The notes beneath the pieces were generated by a model, which saw only the letters and a program-made list of their open reading frames with translations, searched no databases and was not told the DNA's origin. Below, piece after piece: positions 1 to 6,648 of a stretch of 14,934 nt of DNA. The first letter of the stretch is position 1, and the number at the start of each line of letters is the position of its first letter. Source of the stretch: Solirubrobacteraceae bacterium. Lineage in GTDB: Bacteria; Actinomycetota; Thermoleophilia; Solirubrobacterales; Solirubrobacteraceae. The translations under genes and the position numbers were made by a program. The DNA lies in contig JADGIB010000058.1 in the NCBI GenBank assembly GCA_019683665.1, forward strand, positions 1 through 14,934, read 5' to 3'.

Positions 1-72
1 GGGCCCCCGGGGGGCCCCACCCCCCCCGCCGGCGGGGGGGGGGCGCCGGCCGGCGGGGGGCGACGACGCCGG
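1..72. other. Low-complexity G/C runs at contig start
   Basis: Bases 1-60 are long runs of G and C with one A (position 19). No reading frame, hairpin-plus-U-tract or other signal is visible. The first gene, on the minus strand, ends at 73. Such runs next to a contig edge may be an assembly or sequencing artefact, or a genuine GC-rich tail after the gene's stop. I cannot tell which. Confidence 0.6.
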
Positions 73-1446
73 CTACCCGACCGGCGGCGTCTCCGGCAGG
101 CGCGCGAGCGCCGCCTCCATGTCGGCCTCCGAGAACTCCGGGTCCTCGAGCGAGCCCGACAGGTAGGCGTCGTAGGCGGCCATGTCGAAGTCGCCGTGGC
201 CCGACAGGTTGAAGAGGATCACCCGCTCCTCGCCGGCCTCGCGCGCGGCGAGCGCCTCGTCGATCGCGCCGCGGATCGCGTGCGACGACTCGGGCGCGGC
301 GATGATCCCCTCGGTGCGCGCGAACTGCAGCGCCGCGGCGAAGCAGTCGTTCTGGCGCAGCGCCCGGGCCTCGACGATCCCCTCCTTGACGAGCGCCGAC
401 ACGAGCGGCGAGTCGCCGTGGTAGCGCAGCCCGCCCGCGTGGACGGGCGGCGGGACGAAGTCGTGGCCGAGCGTGTACATCGGCATGAGCGGCGTCAGCC
501 CGGCGGTGTCGCCGTAGTCGTAGCGGTAGACGCCGCGGGTCAGCGTCGGGCACGCGGCCGGCTCGACGGCGAGGAAGCGCGTGCTCGACTCCCCGCGCAG
601 CTTGCGCCGCAGGAACGGGATCGCGATCCCGCCGAAGTTCGACCCGCCGCCGCAGGCGGCGATGATGACGTCCGGCTCGTCGCCGGCCATCTCCATCTGG
701 GCGATCGCCTCGATCCCGATGACCGTCTGGTGCAGGAGCACGTGGTTGAGGACCGAGCCGAGCGAGTAGTTCGTGTCCTCGCGCTGGACGGCGAGCTCGA
801 CCGCCTCGGAGATCGCGATGCCGAGCGAGCCGGTCGGGTGCGACGACTGGTCGCGGCCGGCCTGCGTCAGGGTCGACGGGGAGCGGTGGACGGTCGCGCC
901 CCACGTCTGCATCATCGAGCGCCGGTACGGCTTCTGGTCGTACGAGGAGCCGACCATGAACACCTCGCACTCGAGGCCGAAGAGCGCGCACGCGAAGGCC
1001 AGCGACGAGCCCCACTGGCCGGCGCCGGTCTCGGTCGTCAGCTTCGTGATCCCGGCCTGCTTGTTCTCGTAGGCCTGCGGGATCGCCGTGTTCGGCTTGT
1101 GCGACCCGGCCGGCGACGTGCCCTCGTACTTGTAGTAGATGCGGGCGGGCGTATCGAGCGCGCGCTCGAGGCTGCGGGCCCGGTACAGCGGCGTCGGGCG
1201 CCACAGCCGGTAGGCCTCGCGGACGGGCTCGGGGATCGGGATCTCCGGCTCCGTCGACACCTCCTGCTGGATGAGCGCCATCGGGAAGATCGCGCTCAGG
1301 TCCTCCGGGCCGGCGGGCTGCATCGTGGCGGGCGAGAGCGGCGGCAGCGGCTCGCCGGGGAGGTCGGCCATCAGGTTGACCCAGGCCGTGGGGATCTGGT
1401 CCTCCGGCAGGAGGAACTTCGTCGTCGGCTCGGACATGGCGGGCAT
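73..1446 (-). CDS. trpB: TrpB2-type tryptophan synthase beta chain
   Basis: Predicted PLP-dependent enzyme (457 aa) joining indole and serine to make tryptophan, cytoplasmic. The N-terminus (KFLLPEDQIPTAW) and the roughly 450-residue length are typical of the TrpB2 subgroup rather than the shorter TrpB1. Visible signatures are GSHKPN, with the PLP-binding lysine near residue 117; ETGAGQWG near 139-146; the phosphate-binding CGGGSNFGG near 265-273; and LSGHGDFD near the C-terminus. Two starts are possible, ATG at 1446 or ATG at 1437 (MSEPTTKF), with no clear Shine-Dalgarno to decide. It lies 34 bp after the YqgE gene and is probably co-transcribed with it. No trpA or other trp gene is in view, so this is an orphan copy; TrpB2 proteins are proposed to salvage indole or to act on a related substrate. 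The family call is firm, the physiological role is not. Confidence 0.93.
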   Translation of the reverse strand: MPAMSEPTTKFLLPEDQIPTAWVNLMADLPGEPLPPLSPATMQPAGPEDLSAIFPMALIQQEVSTEPEIPIPEPVREAYRLWRPTPLYRARSLERALDTPARIYYKYEGTSPAGSHKPNTAIPQAYENKQAGITKLTTETGAGQWGSSLAFACALFGLECEVFMVGSSYDQKPYRRSMMQTWGATVHRSPSTLTQAGRDQSSHPTGSLGIAISEAVELAVQREDTNYSLGSVLNHVLLHQTVIGIEAIAQMEMAGDEPDVIIAACGGGSNFGGIAIPFLRRKLRGESSTRFLAVEPAACPTLTRGVYRYDYGDTAGLTPLMPMYTLGHDFVPPPVHAGGLRYHGDSPLVSALVKEGIVEARALRQNDCFAAALQFARTEGIIAAPESSHAIRGAIDEALAAREAGEERVILFNLSGHGDFDMAAYDAYLSGSLEDPEFSEADMEAALARLPETPPVG

Positions 1447-1480
1447 CTTGCCGCGTCGGGGGCCCGGCCGCAGCCCCGCG

Positions 1481-2035
1481 TCAGTTCAGCGACGGGTCCT
1501 CCGGCATCCGCGCGACGAGCGCGTACGGGCCGCCGAGCGCCTCCAGCGCCGTGCGCCACAGGTTCTCGGCGTCCTCGGCGAACGGGTCGCCGGCGCTGAG
1601 CGGCGCGATGATCCAGTCCTCGCGCTCCAGCTCGCGCTCGAGCTGGCCCGGCCCCCAGCCGCTGTGGCCGATGTACGCGCGCAGCCGCCGGGTGCGGTCG
1701 CCCACGCGCTCGAGCGGCTCGCCGTCGGTGACGAGGCCGAGGTCGCCGGCGACGATGAGCGCGTCGCCCGGCTCGTCGAACTCGGCGAGCAGGACGACGT
1801 CCGCGGGCTGCACGGGGCCGCCGACCCACAGCCGGGCGCCGGCTCCGCCGAGCGCGTCGACGAGCTCGGGGACCGTGTCGATCGCCAGGATCGGCGAGGG
1901 CCGGTTGAGGACGAGGCCGAGCGCGCCCTCGGGCGAGTGGGCGCACACGAGGACGACCGTCCGGCGGAAGTTCGGGTCCTGGAGCGTCGGGGCGGCGATG
2001 AGGAGCCGCCCGGTGAGCGACTGCGGTTCGGTCAC
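1481..2035 (-). CDS. yqgE: YqgE/AlgH family protein (UPF0301)
   Basis: A 184-residue protein of the YqgE/AlgH family, whose biochemical role is poorly defined; AlgH was named from alginate regulation in Pseudomonas. The family pattern is clear: LTGRLLIAAPTLQDPNFRRT at residues 7-26, GALGLVLNRPS near 38-47, GGPVQP near 72-77, and YIGHSGWGPGQLERELE in the C-terminal half followed by DWI. No signal peptide or membrane segment is seen. I chose the GTG start at 2033-2035 because the conserved domain begins a few residues later and because it overlaps the stop of the upstream FUSC gene as GTGA, implying translational coupling. Length matches the family (about 180-190 aa). Being downstream of two membrane-protein genes does not by itself indicate its task. 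Confidence 0.92.
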   Translation of the reverse strand: MTEPQSLTGRLLIAAPTLQDPNFRRTVVLVCAHSPEGALGLVLNRPSPILAIDTVPELVDALGGAGARLWVGGPVQPADVVLLAEFDEPGDALIVAGDLGLVTDGEPLERVGDRTRRLRAYIGHSGWGPGQLERELEREDWIIAPLSAGDPFAEDAENLWRTALEALGGPYALVARMPEDPSLN

Positions 2036-3168
2036 ACCTTCAGTCTGGCGCGTGCGTCGCGGACGGCGCTGCGCGCCTCCTCGCCGTCGGTGCCCATCGC
2101 CCGCAGCAGGTCGACGGCCATCGAGCGGATCTGGCCGACGATGAAGCTCGCCGACAGGTTCCCGGTGTGCTCGAGCGCGGCGGTCGAGCGCGCGGCGGCG
2201 TAGAGGGCCGCCTCCTCGGCGGCGGCGGCGCGGGCCGGGTCGTCGAGCCCGTCGCCGATCGCGCGCACCGCGGCGGCCAGGTCGCCGATCGCGTCGATCG
2301 CCAGCGGCGGGACGTGCTCGTCGAGCTCGACGGCGCGGATCGCCCCGCGCGCGAGCACGCGCGTGTTGCGCACCGCGTGGTCGAGCCCGGCGGCGGCCCG
2401 CTCGAAGGCGGGCAGGCGCCGCAGCCCGCGGCGGCGGGCGGGGACGAGCGTCAGCATCTCGCGCCCGACGGCGAGCGCCTCCTCGTAGCGGGCGAGCAGC
2501 GGGTCGATCGCGCGGGCCCGCGCCGTCGCCGCCCCGGCGCGCTCGCGGTCGCGCAGCCGCAGCGCGGCGGCGACGTCCTCGAGCGTGCTCGCGAGCTCCT
2601 CGACGAGCGCGTCCAGCTCCCGGCGGGCGATCCGCATCGGGTCGGGCGGGACGAGCGCGTTGACGAGCAGGCCGACCCCGCCGCCGATGAGCGCGTCGAG
2701 GAAGCGGGTCGCGTCGAAGCCGCCGTCGGGCACCTGGATCGTGGCGACGAGGACCCCGGAGACCGCGGCCTGGTTGACGAGCAGCCGCCCGCCGCCGACG
2801 AGGACGGCGGCGCCCATCGCGAGCGCGACGACGACGCCGATCTGCCAGAAGCCGGTGCCGATCGCGAGCACGATGAGGTCGCCGACGCCGATGCCGACGG
2901 CGACGCCGACGGCGAGCTCCACCGCCCGGCGGCCCCGCTGGCCGTAGGCGATGCTCAGCGTGAGGACCGCGGCGATCGGGGCGAAGAACGGGGTGCCGTG
3001 GTCGGCGACGTGCGCGGCGACGAGGTAGGCGAGCGCAGCGGCCAGCGCGCACTGGACGATCATCAGCGTCGAGCGGCGCAGGCGGCGCAGCGGCATCCGC
3101 GCCGACAGGCGCGTGCGCGCGCTGGTCAGCAGCGCGCCGGCGCGGTCGCTGCGGCCCTGCCCGTCCAT
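2032..3168 (-). CDS. FUSC-family membrane protein (aromatic acid exporter-like)
   Basis: A 378-residue membrane protein of the FUSC / aromatic acid exporter superfamily, whose members are thought to export aromatic carboxylic acids or related small molecules. Residues about 34-173 hold roughly six hydrophobic segments including the family-like block FFAPIAAVLTLSIAYGQRGR (61-80), followed by GVAVGIGVGD. Residues about 176-378 are a charged, helical, presumably cytoplasmic region. The N-terminal 30 residues are basic. The ATG start at 3166-3168 lies 2 bp after the MFS stop, and the 3' end overlaps the YqgE start by four bases, so three genes form a compact transcription unit. The protein is about half the size of classical FusC/AaeB pumps and resembles the single-module type, which may work as an oligomer. 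Substrate unknown. Confidence 0.85.
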   Translation of the reverse strand: MDGQGRSDRAGALLTSARTRLSARMPLRRLRRSTLMIVQCALAAALAYLVAAHVADHGTPFFAPIAAVLTLSIAYGQRGRRAVELAVGVAVGIGVGDLIVLAIGTGFWQIGVVVALAMGAAVLVGGGRLLVNQAAVSGVLVATIQVPDGGFDATRFLDALIGGGVGLLVNALVPPDPMRIARRELDALVEELASTLEDVAAALRLRDRERAGAATARARAIDPLLARYEEALAVGREMLTLVPARRRGLRRLPAFERAAAGLDHAVRNTRVLARGAIRAVELDEHVPPLAIDAIGDLAAAVRAIGDGLDDPARAAAAEEAALYAAARSTAALEHTGNLSASFIVGQIRSMAVDLLRAMGTDGEEARSAVRDARARLKV

Positions 3169-3170
3169 CG

Positions 3171-4379
3171 CTACGCCCGCGCGGGCTCCTGGGCGGCGAT
3201 CCGCTGCAGCATCGTCAGCGCGACGGCGACGACGCCGAGGCCGGCGACCAGGTAGGCCAGCCGCGGCGACCAGACCGCGGTGAGGACGCCGCCGAGGAGG
3301 AACCCGACGCCGGGCGCCGCGGCCGCCGTCGACTCCAGCAGGCCGACGACCCGGGCCTGCATCGCGTCGGGCAACGCCTCTTGGACGGCGGTGAGGACCG
3401 AGACCCACTGGACGCCGTTGCCGGCGCCGCCGACGACCGACGCGACGCAGGCGAGGGCGATCCCGGGCGCGCCCGCCATCCCGAGGTAGCCGAGGCCGAC
3501 GAGCGCGGTCGAGCCGACGACGAGCGCCCGCGTCGAGCGGTCGCGCAGGCGGGCGAACAGCCACGAGCCGACGACCATGCCGACGCCCCAGGCGGTGAGC
3601 AGGGCGCCGTAGCCGACGTCGCCGGCGTCGAGGGTCTCCTTGGCGAAGACGACCTCGATCGGGATGACGAGGAAGAAGAAGACGAACGCGACGGCCTGGG
3701 CGGCGACGAGCGTGCGGATCGGCTCGTCGCGGACGGCGGCCAGCCCCGCCCGCACTCGCGCGGCCCAGCGCGTCTCGCCGTCCTCGGGCGCGCCGGCGGG
3801 CAGCTCGCGCCCGGTGCCGAGCACGACGGCGATGAGCGCGAACGACGCCGCGTCGACCCACAGCGCGACGGGGGCGCCGGCGGTGGCGACGAGGACGCCC
3901 GCGGCGACCGGGCCGGCGGCCGAGGTGATCGCGAACAGGCCGTTGAGGAGCGCGTTGCCGGGCCGCAGCGCGCGGTGCGGCTTGAGGATTGCCGCGACGG
4001 CGGCGCGCGAGAGCCCGCGGCCGGTCAGCGCGAGCGTGCCGTCGACGGCGGCGAGCGCGAGCACGGCCGGCAGCCAGAAGCGCCCGTCGGCGATGACGGC
4101 GAGCGCGGCGAACGCGGCCGCCTCGACCGCGTAGAGCAGCGGCAGCGACCGGCTCACGCGCAGCCGGTCCAGGCGCGCGGTGAGCCACGGCGCGGCGAAC
4201 GCGGGGACGAAGCGCGAGCAGACGAAGAGGGCCGTGGTGGCGAGCGCGGAGTCGGTCCCGTCGAGGACCAGGATCGCCAGCGCGACGACTCCGAGGTTGT
4301 CGCCGAGCTCGTTGATCCCATAGGACGCCGCCAGGCGCTTGAACCCGGCGACGCTCAGGGGGCTTCGCTCCGGAGTCAC
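3171..4379 (-). CDS. MFS transporter (MFS_3 / EntS-like)
   Basis: A 402-residue major facilitator with about 12 hydrophobic segments split by a charged central loop (GRELPAGAPEDGETRWAARV, about residues 188-207) between two six-helix halves. Architecture and local similarity suggest the MFS_3/EntS-like drug or siderophore exporter group; that subgroup is inferred from general look, not from a decisive motif. The start is GTG at 4377-4379. A TACTGT hexamer (minus strand, 4396-4391) precedes it by 11 bases without a convincing Shine-Dalgarno, suggesting a very short or absent leader. It is the first gene of the leftward cluster, with the FUSC gene starting 2 bp after its stop, and is divergent from the HD-GYP gene 66 bp away. 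Two predicted exporters in tandem suggest an efflux role, but no substrate can be read from the sequence. Confidence 0.88.
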   Translation of the reverse strand: MTPERSPLSVAGFKRLAASYGINELGDNLGVVALAILVLDGTDSALATTALFVCSRFVPAFAAPWLTARLDRLRVSRSLPLLYAVEAAAFAALAVIADGRFWLPAVLALAAVDGTLALTGRGLSRAAVAAILKPHRALRPGNALLNGLFAITSAAGPVAAGVLVATAGAPVALWVDAASFALIAVVLGTGRELPAGAPEDGETRWAARVRAGLAAVRDEPIRTLVAAQAVAFVFFFLVIPIEVVFAKETLDAGDVGYGALLTAWGVGMVVGSWLFARLRDRSTRALVVGSTALVGLGYLGMAGAPGIALACVASVVGGAGNGVQWVSVLTAVQEALPDAMQARVVGLLESTAAAAPGVGFLLGGVLTAVWSPRLAYLVAGLGVVAVALTMLQRIAAQEPARA

Positions 4380-4445
4380 GGCCGCGGGCCACAGTAGCGC
4401 GCCCGGGACTCAACCTCTGGCGCATTCGCGCCGATAAGCGAGGCG
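4380..4445. promoter_or_regulatory. Divergent promoter region, MFS / HD-GYP
   Basis: Sixty-six bases separate two divergent GTG starts. On the minus strand TACTGT (4396-4391) is a TANNNT-type -10 candidate 11 bases before the MFS start. On the plus strand GATAAG (4433-4438) lies 7 bases before the HD-GYP start and is a weaker -10 candidate. No good -35 is placed at normal spacing for either. The region is locally richer in A/T than the flanking genes, as expected for a promoter. Confidence 0.4.
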
Positions 4446-5792
4446 GTGCGTCGCCGGACCCACATCGTGGTGGAGCTCGTGCTGTTGGTGGCAGCTCTTG
4501 CCGTGGCTGCTGCGACGTCCCGAGCGTCTGATTGGGAGCCGCTGAGTCTTCTGGTCGTGCTGACCATTGTGGCGCTCACGTCGGACGCCTTGACCATCGA
4601 GACGCGCGGCCACCGGCTCTCGGGGGCGTTCATCGCGATCGTCCTGGCGATGTGCTTCCTCGGCCCGGCGCCGGCCGTCGCGATCGCGCTCGTGACGATG
4701 GCGTTCGACTGGGTCCGCGACCGCCCGCCGCTGAACTACGCGCTGAACAACCTCGCCACGTACGCGATCTTCCCGCTCGTCGGCGGCCTGCTCGCCCGCG
4801 GGGCCGTCGACCTCGGCGCCCACCCCGACTCGGCCGCCTACGGCTTCGTCGTGTTCGGGGTCTACCTCGTCACGATCGTCCTGAACTTCGCGCTGACCGC
4901 GCTCGGCTTCCGCCTCGCCGAGGGCAGCCCGATGGCGCGCCAGTGGCGCACAGTGCTCGTCCCGCTGCTGCCCTCCGAGCTGGCCGCGGCGACGCTCGTG
5001 CTCGCCTTCTCGGTCATCTACGTCGCCGCGGGCCTGGCCGCGTTCGTCGTCCTCATCGTCGCGCTCGTCGCCTTCCAGTACCTCACGCGGGCCCTGCTCA
5101 TCTCCCAGGAGCGGGCCGAGCAGCTCGAGGCGCGCTCGACCGAGCTGGCGTCGCTGCAGGTCGGCGTCCTCGCCGCGCTCGTCCAGACGCTGTCGCTGCG
5201 CGACAAGATGACCGCCCGCCACTCGGCCGCCGTCGCCCGCTACGCGCGCGCGATCGCCCGGGCGATCGGGTGCAGCGAGGAGCAGCAGGACCTCGTCCAC
5301 ACCGCGGGGCTGCTGCACGACATCGGGAAGTTCATCTTCCCGGACCGGATCCTGTTCGCCGACCGGCGGCTCAGCGCGGAGGACTGGGAGATCGTCAAGC
5401 GCCACCCGGCCCAGGGCGCGCGGGTCGTGGGCAAGGTCGCCGGCCTGGGGCCGGTGGCCGAGATCATCCGCTGCCACCACGAGCGCATCGACGGCCGCGG
5501 CTACCCGCGCGGGCTGCGGGGCGAGGAGATCCCGCTGCTGTCGCGGATGATCTCGATCGCCGACACCTACGACGTCATGACCGCCCGCGACTCCTACCGC
5601 GAGCCGGTCTCCCAGGCGGAGGCGATCGCCGAGCTGCGGCGGGTCGCCGGCACCCAGCTCGACGCGGAGCTCGTCGAGGTGTTCATCGGCCTGCTCGAGG
5701 AGTCGGGCGTCGGCTTCCAGCACACGACCGACGCCGACTTCGAGGCGGAGCTGAACGTCGAGGCCCGGGTGCGGGCCTTCGTCGCGAGCTAG
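4446..5792 (+). CDS. Membrane-bound HD-GYP domain protein
   Basis: A 448-residue predicted c-di-GMP phosphodiesterase. Residues about 5-215 contain seven or so hydrophobic segments forming an uncharacterised membrane sensor module; 217-240 is a short charged connecting helix (SQERAEQLEARSTELASLQ). The HD-GYP domain spans about 240-420 with expected metal and substrate residues: RHS (His259), LLHDIGK (HD at 291-292), RHPAQGARVV (His320), CHHERIDGRGYP (His344-345, GYP at 352-354) and IADTYD (Asp373). All key positions are intact, so activity is likely. No GGDEF or response-regulator receiver domain is present, so the signal probably enters through the membrane. GTG start at 4446, no strong Shine-Dalgarno. 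A structured RNA candidate begins 132 bp after the stop. The signal sensed is unknown. Confidence 0.93.
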   Translation: MRRRTHIVVELVLLVAALAVAAATSRASDWEPLSLLVVLTIVALTSDALTIETRGHRLSGAFIAIVLAMCFLGPAPAVAIALVTMAFDWVRDRPPLNYALNNLATYAIFPLVGGLLARGAVDLGAHPDSAAYGFVVFGVYLVTIVLNFALTALGFRLAEGSPMARQWRTVLVPLLPSELAAATLVLAFSVIYVAAGLAAFVVLIVALVAFQYLTRALLISQERAEQLEARSTELASLQVGVLAALVQTLSLRDKMTARHSAAVARYARAIARAIGCSEEQQDLVHTAGLLHDIGKFIFPDRILFADRRLSAEDWEIVKRHPAQGARVVGKVAGLGPVAEIIRCHHERIDGRGYPRGLRGEEIPLLSRMISIADTYDVMTARDSYREPVSQAEAIAELRRVAGTQLDAELVEVFIGLLEESGVGFQHTTDADFEAELNVEARVRAFVAS

Positions 5793-5924
5793 CCCTCCCC
5801 ACGCCCGGGAGCGGTGCGCAGGTCTGGCGAGGGCTGCGCAGCGACGGGAGCCCGGGCTCGAACATCCGTCCAGGAGACGCGTGGGGGGCTCAAGCGCTCT
5901 TTTCGCGGCGAAACGCAGGTGTCA

Positions 5925-6121
5925 CAGTACGGCCTGCATCCAGGCAGCACGAGACGGGCGCTGCAACGCCCGCCTCGTGGAGGTACTGCCAATTGGTCCA
6001 GCATGACGCCGCAGGGGGGCTGCGGCGGAAAGGAGCGCCACGGTGGGCTTCAAGATGTAGTCGGAACCTGCCAGGGGCAGGAATCTTGAGGACGTCCCAC
6101 CGGGGCGTCCTCTTTTCTTTT
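5925..6121 (+). ncRNA. Candidate structured leader RNA / attenuator
   Basis: No protein is apparent but base pairing is dense. CAGTAC (5925-5930) pairs with GTACTG (5983-5988), enclosing hairpin GCCTG-CATC-CAGGC (5932-5945) and a 12-bp hairpin with one A/C mismatch (5948-5979), giving a three-way junction. Next is CGCCGCAG-GGGGG-CTGCGGCG (6007-6027). CGGTGGG (6041-6047) pairs with CCCACCG (6096-6102), and inside it CTTCAAGAT (6048-6056) pairs with 6083-6091, enclosing CCTGCC-AGG-GGCAGG (6067-6081). This long helix uses bases 6088-6102 that also form the 5' half of the terminator at 6088-6112, so the two are mutually exclusive, the hallmark of a transcription attenuator or riboswitch. It lies 47 bases before the gene at 6169. 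I could not match it to a known class. The 5' end and ligand are unknown. Confidence 0.6.
6088..6121 (+). terminator. Intrinsic terminator with T-rich tail
   Basis: GAGGACGTCCC (6088-6098) pairs with GGGGCGTCCTC (6102-6112) through 11 pairs including one G-U wobble, with loop ACC, followed by TTTTCTTTT (6113-6121). This is a textbook rho-independent terminator on the plus strand and stands out in so GC-rich a sequence. Its 5' strand is shared with the long hairpin 6041-6102, so termination may be conditional. It could instead simply end the HD-GYP transcript or a free small RNA. Confidence 0.85.
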
Positions 6122-6168
6122 CGGCAGGGGAGCGTCGCGCTCCAGCGCGGCAATTCGCCTTTCAACGG

Positions 6169-6648
6169 ATGTTCGAGTCGAGGGGGGAGACGATCGCCGA
6201 CGCAGTCGACACCGAGCTGGCCGCCGTGGCGCGGCTGGAGGTCGAGCCGGCCGAAACGCCGCTGCGCGCGGTGGCGCAGATCGCGCGCGCGGCCGGCGGC
6301 CTCGATCCGGCGGGCGGCGACGTCCTGCGGGCGCGGCGCCATCGCGCCGCGCTGCGGCAGGTCGCGGCCGCCGCGGCACGGGCCGCCGCCGCCGCCCACG
6401 GCCCGTTCGGCGTCCTCGCCGAGGCGGGCGCCCGGGCGCGTGACCGAGGGCGCGCACCCGGGGTGATGCGCGCCCTCGGCGCCGTCGCGTCCGCCGCGCT
6501 CGCGCTGCCCCCGATCCCCGAGGACGGCAACGCGGACTGGCAGCTCGGGGCGATCGCCTTCGTCGACGAGCCGCCCCTGCGCGCCCTCTACGCCGCCTAC
6601 GTCGAGCTCGTGGCCGCGGCGCTGGCCGAGCTGTCGGGCGCCGGCTGA
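6169..6648 (+). CDS. Hypothetical alanine-rich protein, 159 aa
   Basis: I do not recognise this protein. Codon choice (G or C at most third positions) and varied composition make it plausibly real. It is acidic at the N-terminus (MFESRGETIADAVDTELAAV), Ala/Arg-rich and probably helical in the middle (residues about 45-105), and ends in a helix-like stretch after a Trp (DGNADWQLGAIAFVDEP, then LRALYAAYVELVAAALAEL). There is no signal peptide, cysteine or obvious transmembrane span. The ATG at 6169 lacks a Shine-Dalgarno and sits inside the right arm of the 13-bp inverted repeat, 47 bases after the terminator, so it may be controlled by the upstream RNA. Its last 52 bases overlap the end of the convergent acyl-CoA dehydrogenase gene. 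A non-coding explanation is not excluded. Confidence 0.55.
   Translation: MFESRGETIADAVDTELAAVARLEVEPAETPLRAVAQIARAAGGLDPAGGDVLRARRHRAALRQVAAAAARAAAAAHGPFGVLAEAGARARDRGRAPGVMRALGAVASAALALPPIPEDGNADWQLGAIAFVDEPPLRALYAAYVELVAAALAELSGAG

Larger units (their letters stand above)
5793..6168. other. Gene-free stretch holding a structured RNA
   Basis: This 376-base stretch is the longest in the window without a convincing gene. It contains one arm of a 13-bp inverted repeat (5857-5869), a series of perfect hairpins from 5925 to 6027, competing antiterminator and terminator stems at 6041-6112 with a T-rich tail to 6121, a small hairpin GGAGCG-TCG-CGCTCC (6129-6143), and the second repeat arm (6165-6177) running into the next gene. 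A 91-codon open frame at 5814-6089 has codon use unlike its neighbours and no recognisable protein, so I do not call it. No clear promoter for the RNA could be placed. Confidence 0.7.
5857..6177. repeat. 13-bp inverted repeat bracketing the RNA region
   Basis: CTCGAACATCCGT at 5857-5869 recurs as its exact reverse complement at 6165-6177, with 295 bases between. The right arm covers the ATG (6169-6171) proposed for the next gene. Read in the left-arm orientation, the right copy continues TCGAACATCCGTTGAA, a partial match to the actinobacterial LexA-type pattern TCGAAC-N4-GTTCGA. The left copy continues GTCCA and matches less well. The arms could be operators, the ends of a small element, or a long-range pairing. 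No target-site duplication is visible at the outer edges. Confidence 0.55.

Noticed and set aside
196..1599. Long plus-strand open frame opposite TrpB2
   Set aside because: Its translation is Arg/Asp/Gly/Ala-rich and unstructured, typical of an antisense frame in GC-rich DNA; TrpB2 on the other strand has clear motifs. The same applies to 2167-3255 and 6684-8600 on the plus strand and 9363-11450 and 11341-12207 on the minus strand.
5850..5875. GGGCTCGAACATCCG looked like the T-arm of a minus-strand tRNA
   Set aside because: The flanking bases do not form the 5-bp T-stem and no acceptor or anticodon arm follows.
5951..5979. GGGCGCTGCAACG resembles the core of the SAH riboswitch (GCGCTGCAACG), and AGCGCC at 6034-6039 could pair with GGCGCT
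   Set aside because: In this sequence the motif is the loop side of a simple hairpin; the second helix and the CCAGGCTCG element of the SAH aptamer are missing.
6059..6072. AGTCGGAACCTGCC resembles the B12 box of cobalamin riboswitches (AGYCMGGAGACCTGCC)
   Set aside because: It lacks two bases of the box, and the other conserved cobalamin elements (AATAGGGAA, CCCGCAACTGTGA, GCCACTG in context) are not found upstream.
5814..6089. Ninety-one-codon open frame over the structured RNA
   Set aside because: Codon third positions are not GC-biased as in the neighbours, no family is recognisable, and base-paired structure explains the region better.
5857..6177. Insertion sequence or MITE bounded by the 13-bp inverted repeats
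   Set aside because: No target-site duplication and no transposase; kept only as one possible explanation of the repeat.
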